In this document: positions 8,378-16,518 of the stretch, one piece after another | Numbering within the stretch: position 1 is the first letter of the stretch | Layout of the letters: each line of letters starts with the position of its first letter | Assembly (NCBI RefSeq): GCF_019316905.1 | Contig: NZ_CP079216.1 | Location: 2,666,001 to 2,730,000, forward strand | Direction: 5' to 3' | Source: Tessaracoccus palaemonis | GTDB taxonomy: Bacteria > Actinomycetota > Actinomycetes > Propionibacteriales > Propionibacteriaceae | Length of the DNA stretch: 64,000 nt | The notes under the pieces: model-generated | The model's input: the letters and a program-made list of their open reading frames with translations, nothing else | Databases searched by the model: none | What the model was told of the DNA's origin: nothing | Translations under genes and position numbers: made by a program

Positions 8378-8919
8378 GCTGCTCCCCCACCCGTCGGCTC
8401 GAACGTCAGCTTGAGCGCGCGCTCGCCGATCTGCTCGTGTCCCGTCAGGCGCAGCTCCGGCCGGAAGCCCTTGAAGTAGGGGGTGCCGTGCCCGAGGACG
8501 ACGGGATGGAGGTAGATGCGGTATTCGTCGATGAGGCCGAGCCTCCCGAGGCCGGAGGCGAGCACCGGCCCGGCGACCTCGATCTCGCCGTCGACCTCCC
8601 CCTTCAGCCGGCGGACGGCCTGGTCGAGGTCACCCCGGATGAGCGTGGCGTTCGGGCCGACGCCGGTCAGCGTGCTGGAGACCACCCACTTCGGCAGGGC
8701 GCGCCAGGCGGTCGCGTAGGCGCGCTCGTCGTCGCTCCAGCCGGGATCGTCGTCGTCCCAGTACCGCATCAACCCGTACATGGTGTGGCCGTAGAGGCAT
8801 CCGGCCTGCGAGCCGACCTCGTCGACGAAGTGCCTGAACAGCGTCTCGTCGGGGCCGAACCGGTCGTGGTCCACATAGCCGTCGAGCGACTGGTTCATCC
8901 CGTAGACGATCCTGGCCAT
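8359..8919 (-). CDS. Dihydrofolate reductase / RibD C-terminal domain protein
   Basis: A 186-residue soluble protein of the DHFR/RibD-C fold, related to YwjB/YyaP-like proteins of unknown substrate. It starts MARIVYGMNQSLDGYVD, has the nucleotide-binding core (KWVVSSTL and EVAGPVLASGLGRLGLIDEY) and the closing LHPVVLGHGTPYFKG motif. Members bind NADPH; most have no demonstrated reaction. An excellent ribosome site (GAAGGAG) precedes the ATG, 24 bases after the transketolase stop, so it may ride on the carbohydrate operon without belonging to that pathway. Confidence 0.82.
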   Translation of the reverse strand: MARIVYGMNQSLDGYVDHDRFGPDETLFRHFVDEVGSQAGCLYGHTMYGLMRYWDDDDPGWSDDERAYATAWRALPKWVVSSTLTGVGPNATLIRGDLDQAVRRLKGEVDGEIEVAGPVLASGLGRLGLIDEYRIYLHPVVLGHGTPYFKGFRPELRLTGHEQIGERALKLTFEPTGGGAACAAEP

Positions 8920-8943
8920 GGCGGCTCCTTCCTGTCGGACCCA

Positions 8944-11028
8944 TCACACCGCACGAGTGGTTCGGGAGATCGCAGCCTTCGCCCGCGCCGCCACATTCTC
9001 CGCCGTGAACCCGTACTTGGCGAACAGCGCCGCCCCGGGGGCCGACTCGCCGAAGTGCTCGATGGAGACGATCTCCCCTGCGGCGCCCACGACCTCGCGC
9101 CAGCCCAGAGCGATGCCCGCCTCGACCGAGACCCTGGCCACCGCCTCGGGCAGCACCTCGGCCCGGTATGCGGCTGGCTGATGGTCGAACCACTCCCGGC
9201 AGGGCATCGACACGACGCGCGTCCCGATGCCCTGGGCCTGCAGCAGGTCCCTGGCCTCGACGGCGAGAGCGACCTCGGACCCGGTTGCCACGAGGACCAC
9301 CTCGAGCTCCCCATCCGCGTCGAACAGGGTGTAGCCGCCGCGGACGGTCAGCTCGGCCGGGGCAGCGGCGTCCGCTCCGCGGGCGGTGACAGGAAGGTCC
9401 TGCCGGGAGAGGATCAGCGCGCTGGGCCTGTCGGTGTGTCGCAGCGCCTCGGCCCAGGCCTGAGCGGTCTCGTTGGCGTCGGCGGGGCGGATCACGTCCA
9501 GGCCCGGAATGGCACGCAGGCTGGCGAGGTGTTCGATCGGCTGGTGCGTCGGCCCGTCCTCGCCGACGCCGATCGAGTCGTGCGTCCACACGCAGATGGT
9601 GGGCGCCTTCTGGAGAGCCGCCAGCCGGACCGCCGGACGCATGTAGTCGGCGAAGACGAGGAAGGTGCCGCCGTATGCCCTCGTCAGGCCGTCGATGTTG
9701 ATGGCGTTGAGGATGTTGCCCATCGCGTGCTCGCGGATGCCGAAGTGCAGGGTCCGGCCGTTGTAGTCGCCGGCGAAGTCCGTGGACGCCTGTTCGGGCG
9801 GCAGGAAGGAGCGTTGGCCACGCATGGTCGTGTTGTTCGACCCTGCGAGGTCGGCGGATCCACCCCACAGCTCCGGGACCGCGTCCGCGATTGCGGTCAG
9901 CACCTCGCCGGAGGCGGCCCTCGTCGACTTCCTGCCCTCGGGGAATGTCGGCAGGGCCCGCTCAAGGTCGGGCTGCTTCCCCGCCAGGATGCGGTCGAGG
10001 AGCGCGGCCTTGTCGGGGTGGGCGGTGCGCCAGGCGTCGAAGCGGGCCTGCCACGCGGCCCGGGCCTCAGCCGCCCGCGACGCCGCATTCGCTCTGGTCT
10101 TCGCCACGAGGTCCTCCGGGACTGCGAAGCTCTGGGTCGGATCGAGCCCGAGTCGGGTCTTCAGGCCGGCGATTTCCTCGGCACCGAGAGCGGCGCCGTG
10201 CACGCTGTGATGGCCGGCCCGGGTCGGGAGCGGCCATCCGATGACCGTCGACAGGCGGATCAGGGATGGCCTGTCCGTGACCGCCTTCGCCTCCTCGATG
10301 GCCGCGTACAGCGCGTCGACATCCTCTGCGTAGCCGGATCCTCCCTGGGTCCAGTCCACGTGCGCCACATGCCAGCCGTACGCCTCGTACCGTGCGGCGA
10401 CGTCCTCGGTGAACGCGATCTGGGTCTCACCCTCGATCGTGATGCGGTTGTCGTCGTAGATGACCACGAGGTTTCCCAGCTTCTGCGCGCCCGCCAGCGA
10501 GGATGCCTCGCCAGAGACCCCCTCCTGGAAGCAGCCGTCGCCGGCCAGCGCGTAGACCATGTGGTCGAACACGGACGTGCCGGGGGCGGCCTCCGGATCG
10601 AACAACCCGCGCGCCCTGCGTGCGGCCATCGCGAAGCCGACTGCCATCGCGATACCGGCACCCAGTGGCCCCGTGGTGCATTCGACGCCTGCGGTGTGTC
10701 CGTACTCGGGATGCCCCGGGGTCAGGGAGCCCTCGGTCCGGAGCGCCCTGAGATCGTCGAGCTCGAGCCCGTATCCGGCGAGGAAGAGCTGGCAGTACTG
10801 CGTCAGCGAGGAGTGCCCGGCCGACAGGACGAAGCGGTCTCTGCCGAGCCACCGCGGATCGGCAGGGTCTCCCACCATCACCTTCTGGTAGAGGAGGTGG
10901 GCGACGGGGGCGAGCGAGATCGCCGTTCCCGGATGGCCGTTGCCGGCCTTCTCCACCGCATCGGCGGCGAGCGCCCTGGCCGCGTCGACCGCGGCCCTGT
11001 CCGTGTCGGTCCAGTTCAGCGCACTCAT
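8944..11028 (-). CDS. tkt: Transketolase
   Basis: A full-length 694-residue transketolase, a thiamine-diphosphate enzyme moving two-carbon ketol units between sugar phosphates. Visible motifs are KAGNGHPGTAISLAPVAHLL near the N-terminus, the TPP/Mg motif GDGCFQEG with YDDNRI about 25 residues on, the pyrimidine-domain FGIREHAMGNI (proton-relay Glu), and THDSIGVGEDGPTHQPIEHL. Its start overlaps the stop of the AraM-like gene, so it is translated with the carbohydrate operon. That suggests a dedicated copy that disposes of pentose or tetrose phosphates from the pathway, although it could also be the general housekeeping enzyme. Confidence 0.95.
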   Translation of the reverse strand: MSALNWTDTDRAAVDAARALAADAVEKAGNGHPGTAISLAPVAHLLYQKVMVGDPADPRWLGRDRFVLSAGHSSLTQYCQLFLAGYGLELDDLRALRTEGSLTPGHPEYGHTAGVECTTGPLGAGIAMAVGFAMAARRARGLFDPEAAPGTSVFDHMVYALAGDGCFQEGVSGEASSLAGAQKLGNLVVIYDDNRITIEGETQIAFTEDVAARYEAYGWHVAHVDWTQGGSGYAEDVDALYAAIEEAKAVTDRPSLIRLSTVIGWPLPTRAGHHSVHGAALGAEEIAGLKTRLGLDPTQSFAVPEDLVAKTRANAASRAAEARAAWQARFDAWRTAHPDKAALLDRILAGKQPDLERALPTFPEGRKSTRAASGEVLTAIADAVPELWGGSADLAGSNNTTMRGQRSFLPPEQASTDFAGDYNGRTLHFGIREHAMGNILNAINIDGLTRAYGGTFLVFADYMRPAVRLAALQKAPTICVWTHDSIGVGEDGPTHQPIEHLASLRAIPGLDVIRPADANETAQAWAEALRHTDRPSALILSRQDLPVTARGADAAAPAELTVRGGYTLFDADGELEVVLVATGSEVALAVEARDLLQAQGIGTRVVSMPCREWFDHQPAAYRAEVLPEAVARVSVEAGIALGWREVVGAAGEIVSIEHFGESAPGAALFAKYGFTAENVAARAKAAISRTTRAV

Positions 11029-12392
11029 GCGGCCCTCACAGATCCCTGGGCCCCCCAGAAGCCACCGGGCGCGAACAGTCGCTCGGTGAAGTCGTCCAGC
11101 AGGTGCGCCTCCGCCAGCGTGTCGAGGATGGTGTAGCGGGACCGGATGAGCTGGCTGCGGACATAGGTGGCGCGGAACTCGTCCCAGGCGAGGCCGATCT
11201 CATCCGGGTGGGCCGGAGCGCCAGCGGCCCGGAGCATGGCCTGCAGCGTGTCGGCGGGGATCAGGTGCTCGCGCAGCCGGGCTGACAGAGTCGGCCACCC
11301 CTGTGCGAGGGTCTCGAGGCGTCGGCCGACACTCGTCCCATCGACGTACTTGGCCATGGTCTGCTGGACCGCAGCCTCGCGCAGACCCGGTCGCCGATGC
11401 TGCGACAGGACGAGGAGCTCCATCTCGTCGCGCCCGGGCCAGGCCCTGACGGCTCCGTCGATATCGAGGGAGGCGAGATCGTCAGCGAGCAGCTCCTCGT
11501 AGAGCGCGGAGATGGCCACGCTGCCGACGGCCACCTTGAATCCGTGCGACAGCCGTCGCGGGGTCACGTCCACGCCATGACCCTCCATCTCCCACAGGTG
11601 GGAGAAGAGGTGTTCGGACCCGGAGGCCGGACGGGAGCCGTGGTAAGCCTGCATGGCCAGGCCGGACATCACCAGGCCCTCGGCCAGCTGACCCAGCGCG
11701 TCCGCGTCGCCGGCGGCCAGCGCCGCCGGCCTCTGCAGGGCACCACGGAGCGGCCCCTGGACGAGGTCCCACACGCTGGTGTCGATCGCCTCGGCCCCGA
11801 CAACGTCGGCCAGGAGCCAGTCTGCTCCGGCCGGGAGTTTGCCGAGCAGGTCTCCGTACCCGGAGGCCGTCATCGCCGAGGGCGCCGCCGCCATCACGTC
11901 GAGGTCGGCGACCGCGACCGCCGGGGCCGGGCAGTCGAGGGTCTGCTTGTAGCCGTTGACTGCGATCGAGGCCCCGAAGGCCGTGTACCCGTCCATCGAC
12001 GCGGCGGTGCCCACCACCACGTAACGGCGGCCCAGCTCCCCGCAGGCGCGCTTGGCCAGGTCGTTCAGGGTGCCTGCCCCCACCGCCACCACGACGGCAT
12101 CCACCTCGGCGATCCGGTCGCGGAGCAGCTCGGCATTCTCATAGCGGGCGTAGAGCTCGGGATCGCCGGGGAAGATGAATGGCGGAGCCATCGGCACTCC
12201 GGCGGCGGCAAGGACATCACAGACGTCATGCCCGGCGGCATCCTGGGTCCGCTCGTCTGCCACGACCAGCGCCGTCGCTCCCCCGAAGACGCGGCGGAAG
12301 GCCGCGGGGAGGTCGGCGATCACGCCCTGCCCGATCAGCACCTCGGAGGTGTCCGTCGCCGCGGCAAGGGCCCGCTGGACGAGTTCACTCAT
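11025..12392 (-). CDS. AraM/G1PDH-type polyol-phosphate dehydrogenase
   Basis: A 455-residue member of the iron-type alcohol dehydrogenase superfamily, closest in pattern to AraM and glycerol-1-phosphate dehydrogenase. NAD-binding features include AVVVAVGAGTLNDLAKRACG and VVGTAASMDGYTAFGASI. Metal ligands are expected in SGYGDLLGK (Asp) and GSEHLFSHLWEMEGHG (His and His). B. subtilis AraM converts dihydroxyacetone phosphate and glycerol-1-phosphate. In this operon, between a sugar kinase and transketolase, oxidation of a polyol phosphate to a ketose phosphate is a reasonable inference. ATG was chosen because it overlaps the kinase stop by four bases. Confidence 0.85.
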   Translation of the reverse strand: MSELVQRALAAATDTSEVLIGQGVIADLPAAFRRVFGGATALVVADERTQDAAGHDVCDVLAAAGVPMAPPFIFPGDPELYARYENAELLRDRIAEVDAVVVAVGAGTLNDLAKRACGELGRRYVVVGTAASMDGYTAFGASIAVNGYKQTLDCPAPAVAVADLDVMAAAPSAMTASGYGDLLGKLPAGADWLLADVVGAEAIDTSVWDLVQGPLRGALQRPAALAAGDADALGQLAEGLVMSGLAMQAYHGSRPASGSEHLFSHLWEMEGHGVDVTPRRLSHGFKVAVGSVAISALYEELLADDLASLDIDGAVRAWPGRDEMELLVLSQHRRPGLREAAVQQTMAKYVDGTSVGRRLETLAQGWPTLSARLREHLIPADTLQAMLRAAGAPAHPDEIGLAWDEFRATYVRSQLIRSRYTILDTLAEAHLLDDFTERLFAPGGFWGAQGSVRAA

Positions 12393-13945
12393 GCCCGCAC
12401 CGCCTCGTGGTCGACGATCCGGTGGATCTGCTCGGACAGTGCGGGGTACCCGGCGCAGTAGGCATCCAGATAGAAGGAGTAGTCGAGGTGCCGTTGGAGG
12501 TCCGGCACCAGCTGATCCACCTCGTGCACCATGCCGGCGGCCGCGTCCTGCAGGTTGTCGTAGAAGCCTGCACCGACGGCGGCGCACATCGACGACCCGA
12601 GGGCGACGGCGTCGCCCACCCGGGTAAGCGTGATGGGGGTACCCGTCACGTCGGCATGCATCTGCAGCAGGGAACGGCTCTTCGTCATCCCGCCGGCGGC
12701 GACCAGCTCGGTGACCTGGAACCCGGCGCGCGACATCTCGCGCAGGATGTGGGCCGAGCCGTAGCAGATGCCCTCCTGGATCGCGTGGTAGACGTGCGCC
12801 GGCCCGTGGGCCAGCGAGAGGCCCCAGATGATCCCGCGCGCCTTGGAGTCGGTGTACGGGGTCCGGTTCCCCTGGAAGTACTCGTTGACGATGAGGCCGT
12901 CGGATCCGACGGGGATGTGCGAGCTCTCGGCGTTCAGGACGTCATAGACGTTGGCGCCGGTGCGGTCCGCCGCCGACACGAGGTCACGGGCGAAGTTGTC
13001 CTTGAACCACTTCATCACCGACCCTGTGGAGACCTGGCCACCCTCGACGGTGTACTGACCGGGCACCACACCGTCCGTGTAGGATCCGAAGAAGCCGGGG
13101 CCGTGAACGGAATGGGCGGACTGCCCGCTGAGGACGTGCGACGAGCCCGTGATGAGTGCCATCTTGCCCGGGTTGACCACGCCAAGTCCGATCTGGCCTG
13201 CCCATGCGTCGGCCGGGCCCTGCGCGACGGGCGTACCGACCGGCAGGCCGAGGTCCTCCGCGGCACGCGGCGTCAGGCCACCGACACGCTCCCCAAGATC
13301 GAGGACCCGCTCGGGGATCTTGTCGAAGACGTCCCCACAGCCGATGTGCTCGTAGAACTCGACCGGCCACCCACCGCGGTCGCGGTTGTAGTACATGCGC
13401 TGCGCCGCCGAGTTGATGTTGAGCGTCCACTCGCCCGTGAGCTTGAAGGTCACCCACTCCGGCGCATCGACCAGGCGGTAGGCGTTGCGATACGTCTCCG
13501 GCTCGTGCTCGCGCAGCCAGGCAGCCTTGAAGGGGTACCACTCGGCCGTGGCCGGCATCGTCCCGCCACCGTTGTACAGACGGGCCCAGTGATCGGTGGT
13601 CAGCGCGCGGGCCGCCTGCTCAGTGGCGCGGACGTCCATCCACATGATCGCGGGACGCAGATGGTTGCCCTCCCTGTCCATGGCGACGACCGTCATGGTG
13701 GTGGCGTCGTACGAGATCCCGGCGACCTCATCGCCGCTGATCCCTGCCTGGTTCATGGCCCGCCGAGCAGAGGACTGCAGAGCGAGATACCAGTCGTCGG
13801 GCGACTGTTCGGCCCACCCGGGACGCGGATGCGTCGTCGCGTAGGTCGTGGCAGCAATGCTGACCGGCGTGCCGACCAGATCGAAGATCGCGACGCGGCA
13901 GCTCTCCGTGCCGTAATCGATTCCCATCACGTAGGGACCTGGCAT
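12389..13945 (-). CDS. FGGY family carbohydrate kinase
   Basis: A 518-residue FGGY kinase with both ATPase-fold halves. N-terminal features are GIDYGTESCRVAIFD (phosphate 1), PGWAEQSPDDWY and SYDATTMTVV. The middle has GPADAWAGQIGLG, and the C-terminal half has EYFQGNRTPYTDSKARG, YHAIQEGICYGSAHILREM and the adenosine motif ELVAAGGMTKSRSLLQMHAD. Length and motifs fit the ribulokinase-like pentulose/pentitol branch; the exact substrate cannot be assigned. ATG at 13945 was chosen for the AAAGGAG seven bases before it. Its neighbours (AraL-like, AraM-like, RpiB-like, transketolase) make it the phosphorylating entry step of the pathway. Confidence 0.9.
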   Translation of the reverse strand: MPGPYVMGIDYGTESCRVAIFDLVGTPVSIAATTYATTHPRPGWAEQSPDDWYLALQSSARRAMNQAGISGDEVAGISYDATTMTVVAMDREGNHLRPAIMWMDVRATEQAARALTTDHWARLYNGGGTMPATAEWYPFKAAWLREHEPETYRNAYRLVDAPEWVTFKLTGEWTLNINSAAQRMYYNRDRGGWPVEFYEHIGCGDVFDKIPERVLDLGERVGGLTPRAAEDLGLPVGTPVAQGPADAWAGQIGLGVVNPGKMALITGSSHVLSGQSAHSVHGPGFFGSYTDGVVPGQYTVEGGQVSTGSVMKWFKDNFARDLVSAADRTGANVYDVLNAESSHIPVGSDGLIVNEYFQGNRTPYTDSKARGIIWGLSLAHGPAHVYHAIQEGICYGSAHILREMSRAGFQVTELVAAGGMTKSRSLLQMHADVTGTPITLTRVGDAVALGSSMCAAVGAGFYDNLQDAAAGMVHEVDQLVPDLQRHLDYSFYLDAYCAGYPALSEQIHRIVDHEAVRA

Positions 13946-13983
13946 GTCTATCTCCTTTGATGACTGAAACACTGACACAGGGG

Positions 13984-14844
13984 TCAGGAGGGATCGGACT
14001 CGGCCCAGCCGAGTTCGTCCCAGAGGTGGGCGGGTATGAGGCGGTCGACGCGGTCGAGCACCAGGTCTGGGGCCCGGTCCTCGGGTTGCGCGGCGATCTC
14101 CTCGACGGTGGTTTCACCGGTCAGGACCGCGGCTGCAGTCATCCCGGTGTCGAGGGCCATGGCGATGTCGGTCTGCAGCCGGTCTCCGACCATGACGGCC
14201 CGCCCGACGGGGCAGTCGAGCGTCGCCATGACCGCCTCGAGCATGATCGGGTCGGGCTTGCCGAAGCTGACCCGGCACTTCACCCCCGAGCAGGCCTCGA
14301 TCGCGGCGGTGATCGCGGCGCAGTCGGGCTCCCCGCGCCCCCCGGGGAACGGGCAGAAGCGGTCGGGGTTCGTCTGCACGAGGAACGCGCCGCGGTGGAA
14401 CCAGAGCGCGTCGAACGCGATCTGCAGCTTCCGGTAGTCGAAGCTGCGGTCGTAGCTGGCGATCACGATGTCGATCTCGGAGGGATCCTCGCTGAGGCGG
14501 AACCCGGCCTCGACGAGAGCGTTGATGAGGGGCGCCTCCGCGATGGGATACAGCACGGCGTCGGGGTGGTGCTGCCCGAGCCACGTGACGGTCGTGACGA
14601 TGGTGTTGGCGATGTCCTCGATGGGGGTCGGCAGCCCCAGCCGTTCCAGCTTCTCGGCGTACATCGCCGGGTCCTTGGTCGGGTTGTTGGACAGGAACCG
14701 CACGGGGATCTCCCGACGACGCAGCTCGCGGATGAGGCGCGCTGCGCCGGGCAGCAGGTGATCGCCGAGGTAGATCGTCCCGTCCATGTCGAAGACGTAG
14801 GCGTCGAACAGTTCTGCGGGGGCGCGCAGCACGGTCTCGGTCAT
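13984..14844 (-). CDS. HAD-superfamily phosphatase, NagD/AraL type
   Basis: A 286-residue class IIA HAD phosphatase. Motif I is VFDMDGTIYLGD, motif II SNNPTK, motif III the Lys in FGKPDPIML, and motif IV VMVGDRLQTDIAMALDTGM. The cap between motifs II and III is the NagD/p-nitrophenyl phosphatase kind. B. subtilis AraL, encoded beside AraM, is a promiscuous sugar phosphatase thought to relieve sugar-phosphate build-up. The same pairing here suggests a similar overflow role. GGAGGACT precedes the ATG. The kinase gene follows after about 38 bases. Confidence 0.88.
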   Translation of the reverse strand: MTETVLRAPAELFDAYVFDMDGTIYLGDHLLPGAARLIRELRRREIPVRFLSNNPTKDPAMYAEKLERLGLPTPIEDIANTIVTTVTWLGQHHPDAVLYPIAEAPLINALVEAGFRLSEDPSEIDIVIASYDRSFDYRKLQIAFDALWFHRGAFLVQTNPDRFCPFPGGRGEPDCAAITAAIEACSGVKCRVSFGKPDPIMLEAVMATLDCPVGRAVMVGDRLQTDIAMALDTGMTAAAVLTGETTVEEIAAQPEDRAPDLVLDRVDRLIPAHLWDELGWAESDPS

Positions 14845-14864
14845 GGGAGTCCTCCGGGTCAGGG

Positions 14865-15857
14865 TCAGCTGACGGCCGGCAGCAGCGCGGCGATGAGCAT
14901 GATGACGGTGTTCATGGGCCAGATGGCGAAGGCCGGCGGGTCGACGTGGGTCGTTCCCCTCGCGAGGAAGAACCGGGCCATCCACTCGCCGAGGAACGCG
15001 GCGAGCACGCCGAAGACGGCGCCGACGATCAGGGCTCCCACCGCAGCCTCCGGCACCCAGCCCGCCTCGGAGATGGAGGCCGCGCCGGCGAGGTAGGGAT
15101 AGAACACGATCGCCGCGAGCCCACCGATGTTGGTCATGTGGTGCGTGACAGGCACGTTGTAGCCCATGTTGAGCAGGCAGATGGTGATGGCCGAGATGGC
15201 GAAGGGCAGGGTGTTGGCGTTGCCGAAGGCGGCGACGGCCGGGAAGCTCGTCGAGAGCACCACGGAGACACCCGCGGCGAGGATGCCCGCAAAGGCTCCG
15301 ATGGTGAGCATCTGGCCGGGCTTCTCCTGGTACCGCAGCCATGAGGAGTCCCCGTGTGGTGCGAAGCGAGGACCGGACGGGTTGCACTTGTCCAGGTTGA
15401 GCAGCGACCCGTCGCCGAAGATGAGGCGCACGGCGAAGGCCGAGATGATGATCGACAGCGCCACGGAATCCGTGTGGCTGCCGAACCAGGGGATGAGATG
15501 GATCGCCTGCTGCAGGGCGTAGCCGATGCCGCCGAACAGGGCGCCGACCAGCAGCACATCGGGCTTTCCGAGACGTGCCAGGGGAAGGACGATGTCCTTG
15601 CCGGAGTCGGAGTAGCCACGGCGGGCTGCGTAGGCCGCGGCGGCGACGCCGCCTGCGAAGGCGACGTGGGGGCCCATGAAGGGGCCGAATGAGACGTAGT
15701 TGAACATCATGTTGCTCATCTCCGGCGCACCGGCGACGGCAGAACCGACGGCGGCGAGCAGGCTGAAGCCAACCATGACGAAGGCGAAGTTGGCGCCGAT
15801 CGCTGCGCCGAAGAAGCCACCGCCGAGCGCGGCGATGAGCATGAACAGGAACTCCAT
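14865..15857 (-). CDS. Multi-pass membrane protein, candidate transporter of a new type
   Basis: A 330-residue very hydrophobic protein with roughly nine to ten membrane helices and repeated Gly-rich segments (GGGFFGAAIGANFAFVMVGF, GPFMGPHVAFAGGVAAAAYA). A central hydrophilic loop carries GDGSLLNLDKCNPSGPRF, and a helical segment near residue 230 reads NMGYNVPVTHHMTNIGG. No ABC, MFS, PTS or SSS signature was recognised. It has no ATPase or binding-protein gene next to it. It sits between the isomerase and phosphatase genes with a good ribosome site (AGAAGGA), so uptake of the operon's sugar or polyol is the simplest role, by context only. Confidence 0.65.
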   Translation of the reverse strand: MEFLFMLIAALGGGFFGAAIGANFAFVMVGFSLLAAVGSAVAGAPEMSNMMFNYVSFGPFMGPHVAFAGGVAAAAYAARRGYSDSGKDIVLPLARLGKPDVLLVGALFGGIGYALQQAIHLIPWFGSHTDSVALSIIISAFAVRLIFGDGSLLNLDKCNPSGPRFAPHGDSSWLRYQEKPGQMLTIGAFAGILAAGVSVVLSTSFPAVAAFGNANTLPFAISAITICLLNMGYNVPVTHHMTNIGGLAAIVFYPYLAGAASISEAGWVPEAAVGALIVGAVFGVLAAFLGEWMARFFLARGTTHVDPPAFAIWPMNTVIMLIAALLPAVS

Positions 15858-15924
15858 TGTCGTGTCCTTCTGGAATGGGGCGGCTGCGGTGCCGCCGGGA
15901 GGGGTCCGCGGTGGGCGGAGGGGG

Positions 15925-16404
15925 TCAGGCGGAGGTGTCCGCGGACTGGGTCTGGGGCTCGTAGGAGCAGAGCGCGGCGACCTTGGGGGCCGAGGCGGAC
16001 GCAGGGTCGAAGGTGTAGCCGAGCCACTCCCGCGTGAGGCGGCGTGCGAGTTCGAGGCCGATGACGCGCTCGCCGATCGTGAGCACCTGCGCGTCGTTGG
16101 ACAGCACAAGCCGCTCGACCGAGAAGGAGTCGTGGGCGACGGAGGCGCGGATGCCAGGCACCTTGTTGGCGGCCATCGCGACGCCCATCCCGGTGCCGCA
16201 GACGAACAGGCCTCGATCCGCCTTGCCTGCCGCGATCAGACGCGCCCCCGTCACCGCGACGTGCGGGTAGTCGGTGTTCTCACCGTGGCCCACGCCGACG
16301 TCGATCACCTCATCGACGCGGGGATCGGCCGCCAGGTCCTGTTTCAGCTGCTCCTTGTAGTCATAACCGGCCGAGTCGGCGGCAACCACGATGCGAAGTC
16401 CCAT
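15925..16404 (-). CDS. rpiB-like: RpiB/LacAB-type sugar-phosphate isomerase
   Basis: A 159-residue isomerase of the RpiB family with the hallmark [20 protein letters not shown] (catalytic-type Cys near residue 69) and the closing [19 protein letters not shown]. Two positions differ from E. coli RpiB by my alignment: the early DH pair reads DS (Ser 11), and the ring-opening His of the HND motif is Ser (SND, residue 102). Classic RpiB interconverts ribose-5- and ribulose-5-phosphate; relatives act on tetrose, allose or galactose phosphates. The substitutions hint at a non-ribose or open-chain substrate. It is the first gene after the regulator and its operators. Confidence 0.85.
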   Translation of the reverse strand: MGLRIVVAADSAGYDYKEQLKQDLAADPRVDEVIDVGVGHGENTDYPHVAVTGARLIAAGKADRGLFVCGTGMGVAMAANKVPGIRASVAHDSFSVERLVLSNDAQVLTIGERVIGLELARRLTREWLGYTFDPASASAPKVAALCSYEPQTQSADTSA

Positions 16405-16423
16405 TATGCGTGTCCTCTCACAC

Positions 16424-16445
16424 GTGCGCGCATCGATGCGCGCAC
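16424..16445. promoter_or_regulatory. Perfect 22-base palindrome ahead of the carbohydrate operon
   Basis: The half-site GTGCGCGCATC is followed directly by its complement, 20 bases before the rpiB-like ATG. It is immediately adjacent to a second inverted repeat. Likely an operator or a leader hairpin of the operon; which of the two cannot be told. Confidence 0.5.
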
Positions 16446-16473
16446 CAAGTTGTGATGAAAGTATCACAACTTG
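16446..16473. promoter_or_regulatory. Inverted repeat, probable DeoR-family operator
   Basis: Perfect 11-base arms CAAGTTGTGAT and complement separated by GAAAGT, between the DeoR-type regulator gene and the operon it heads. The sequence is markedly AT-richer than its surroundings, as promoter-operator DNA often is. Probable binding site of that regulator. Confidence 0.55.
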
Positions 16474-16518
16474 TGCAAGAAACAACAGCGAATGTGTGAG
16501 ATTCTCTGGCGGGTGGTC

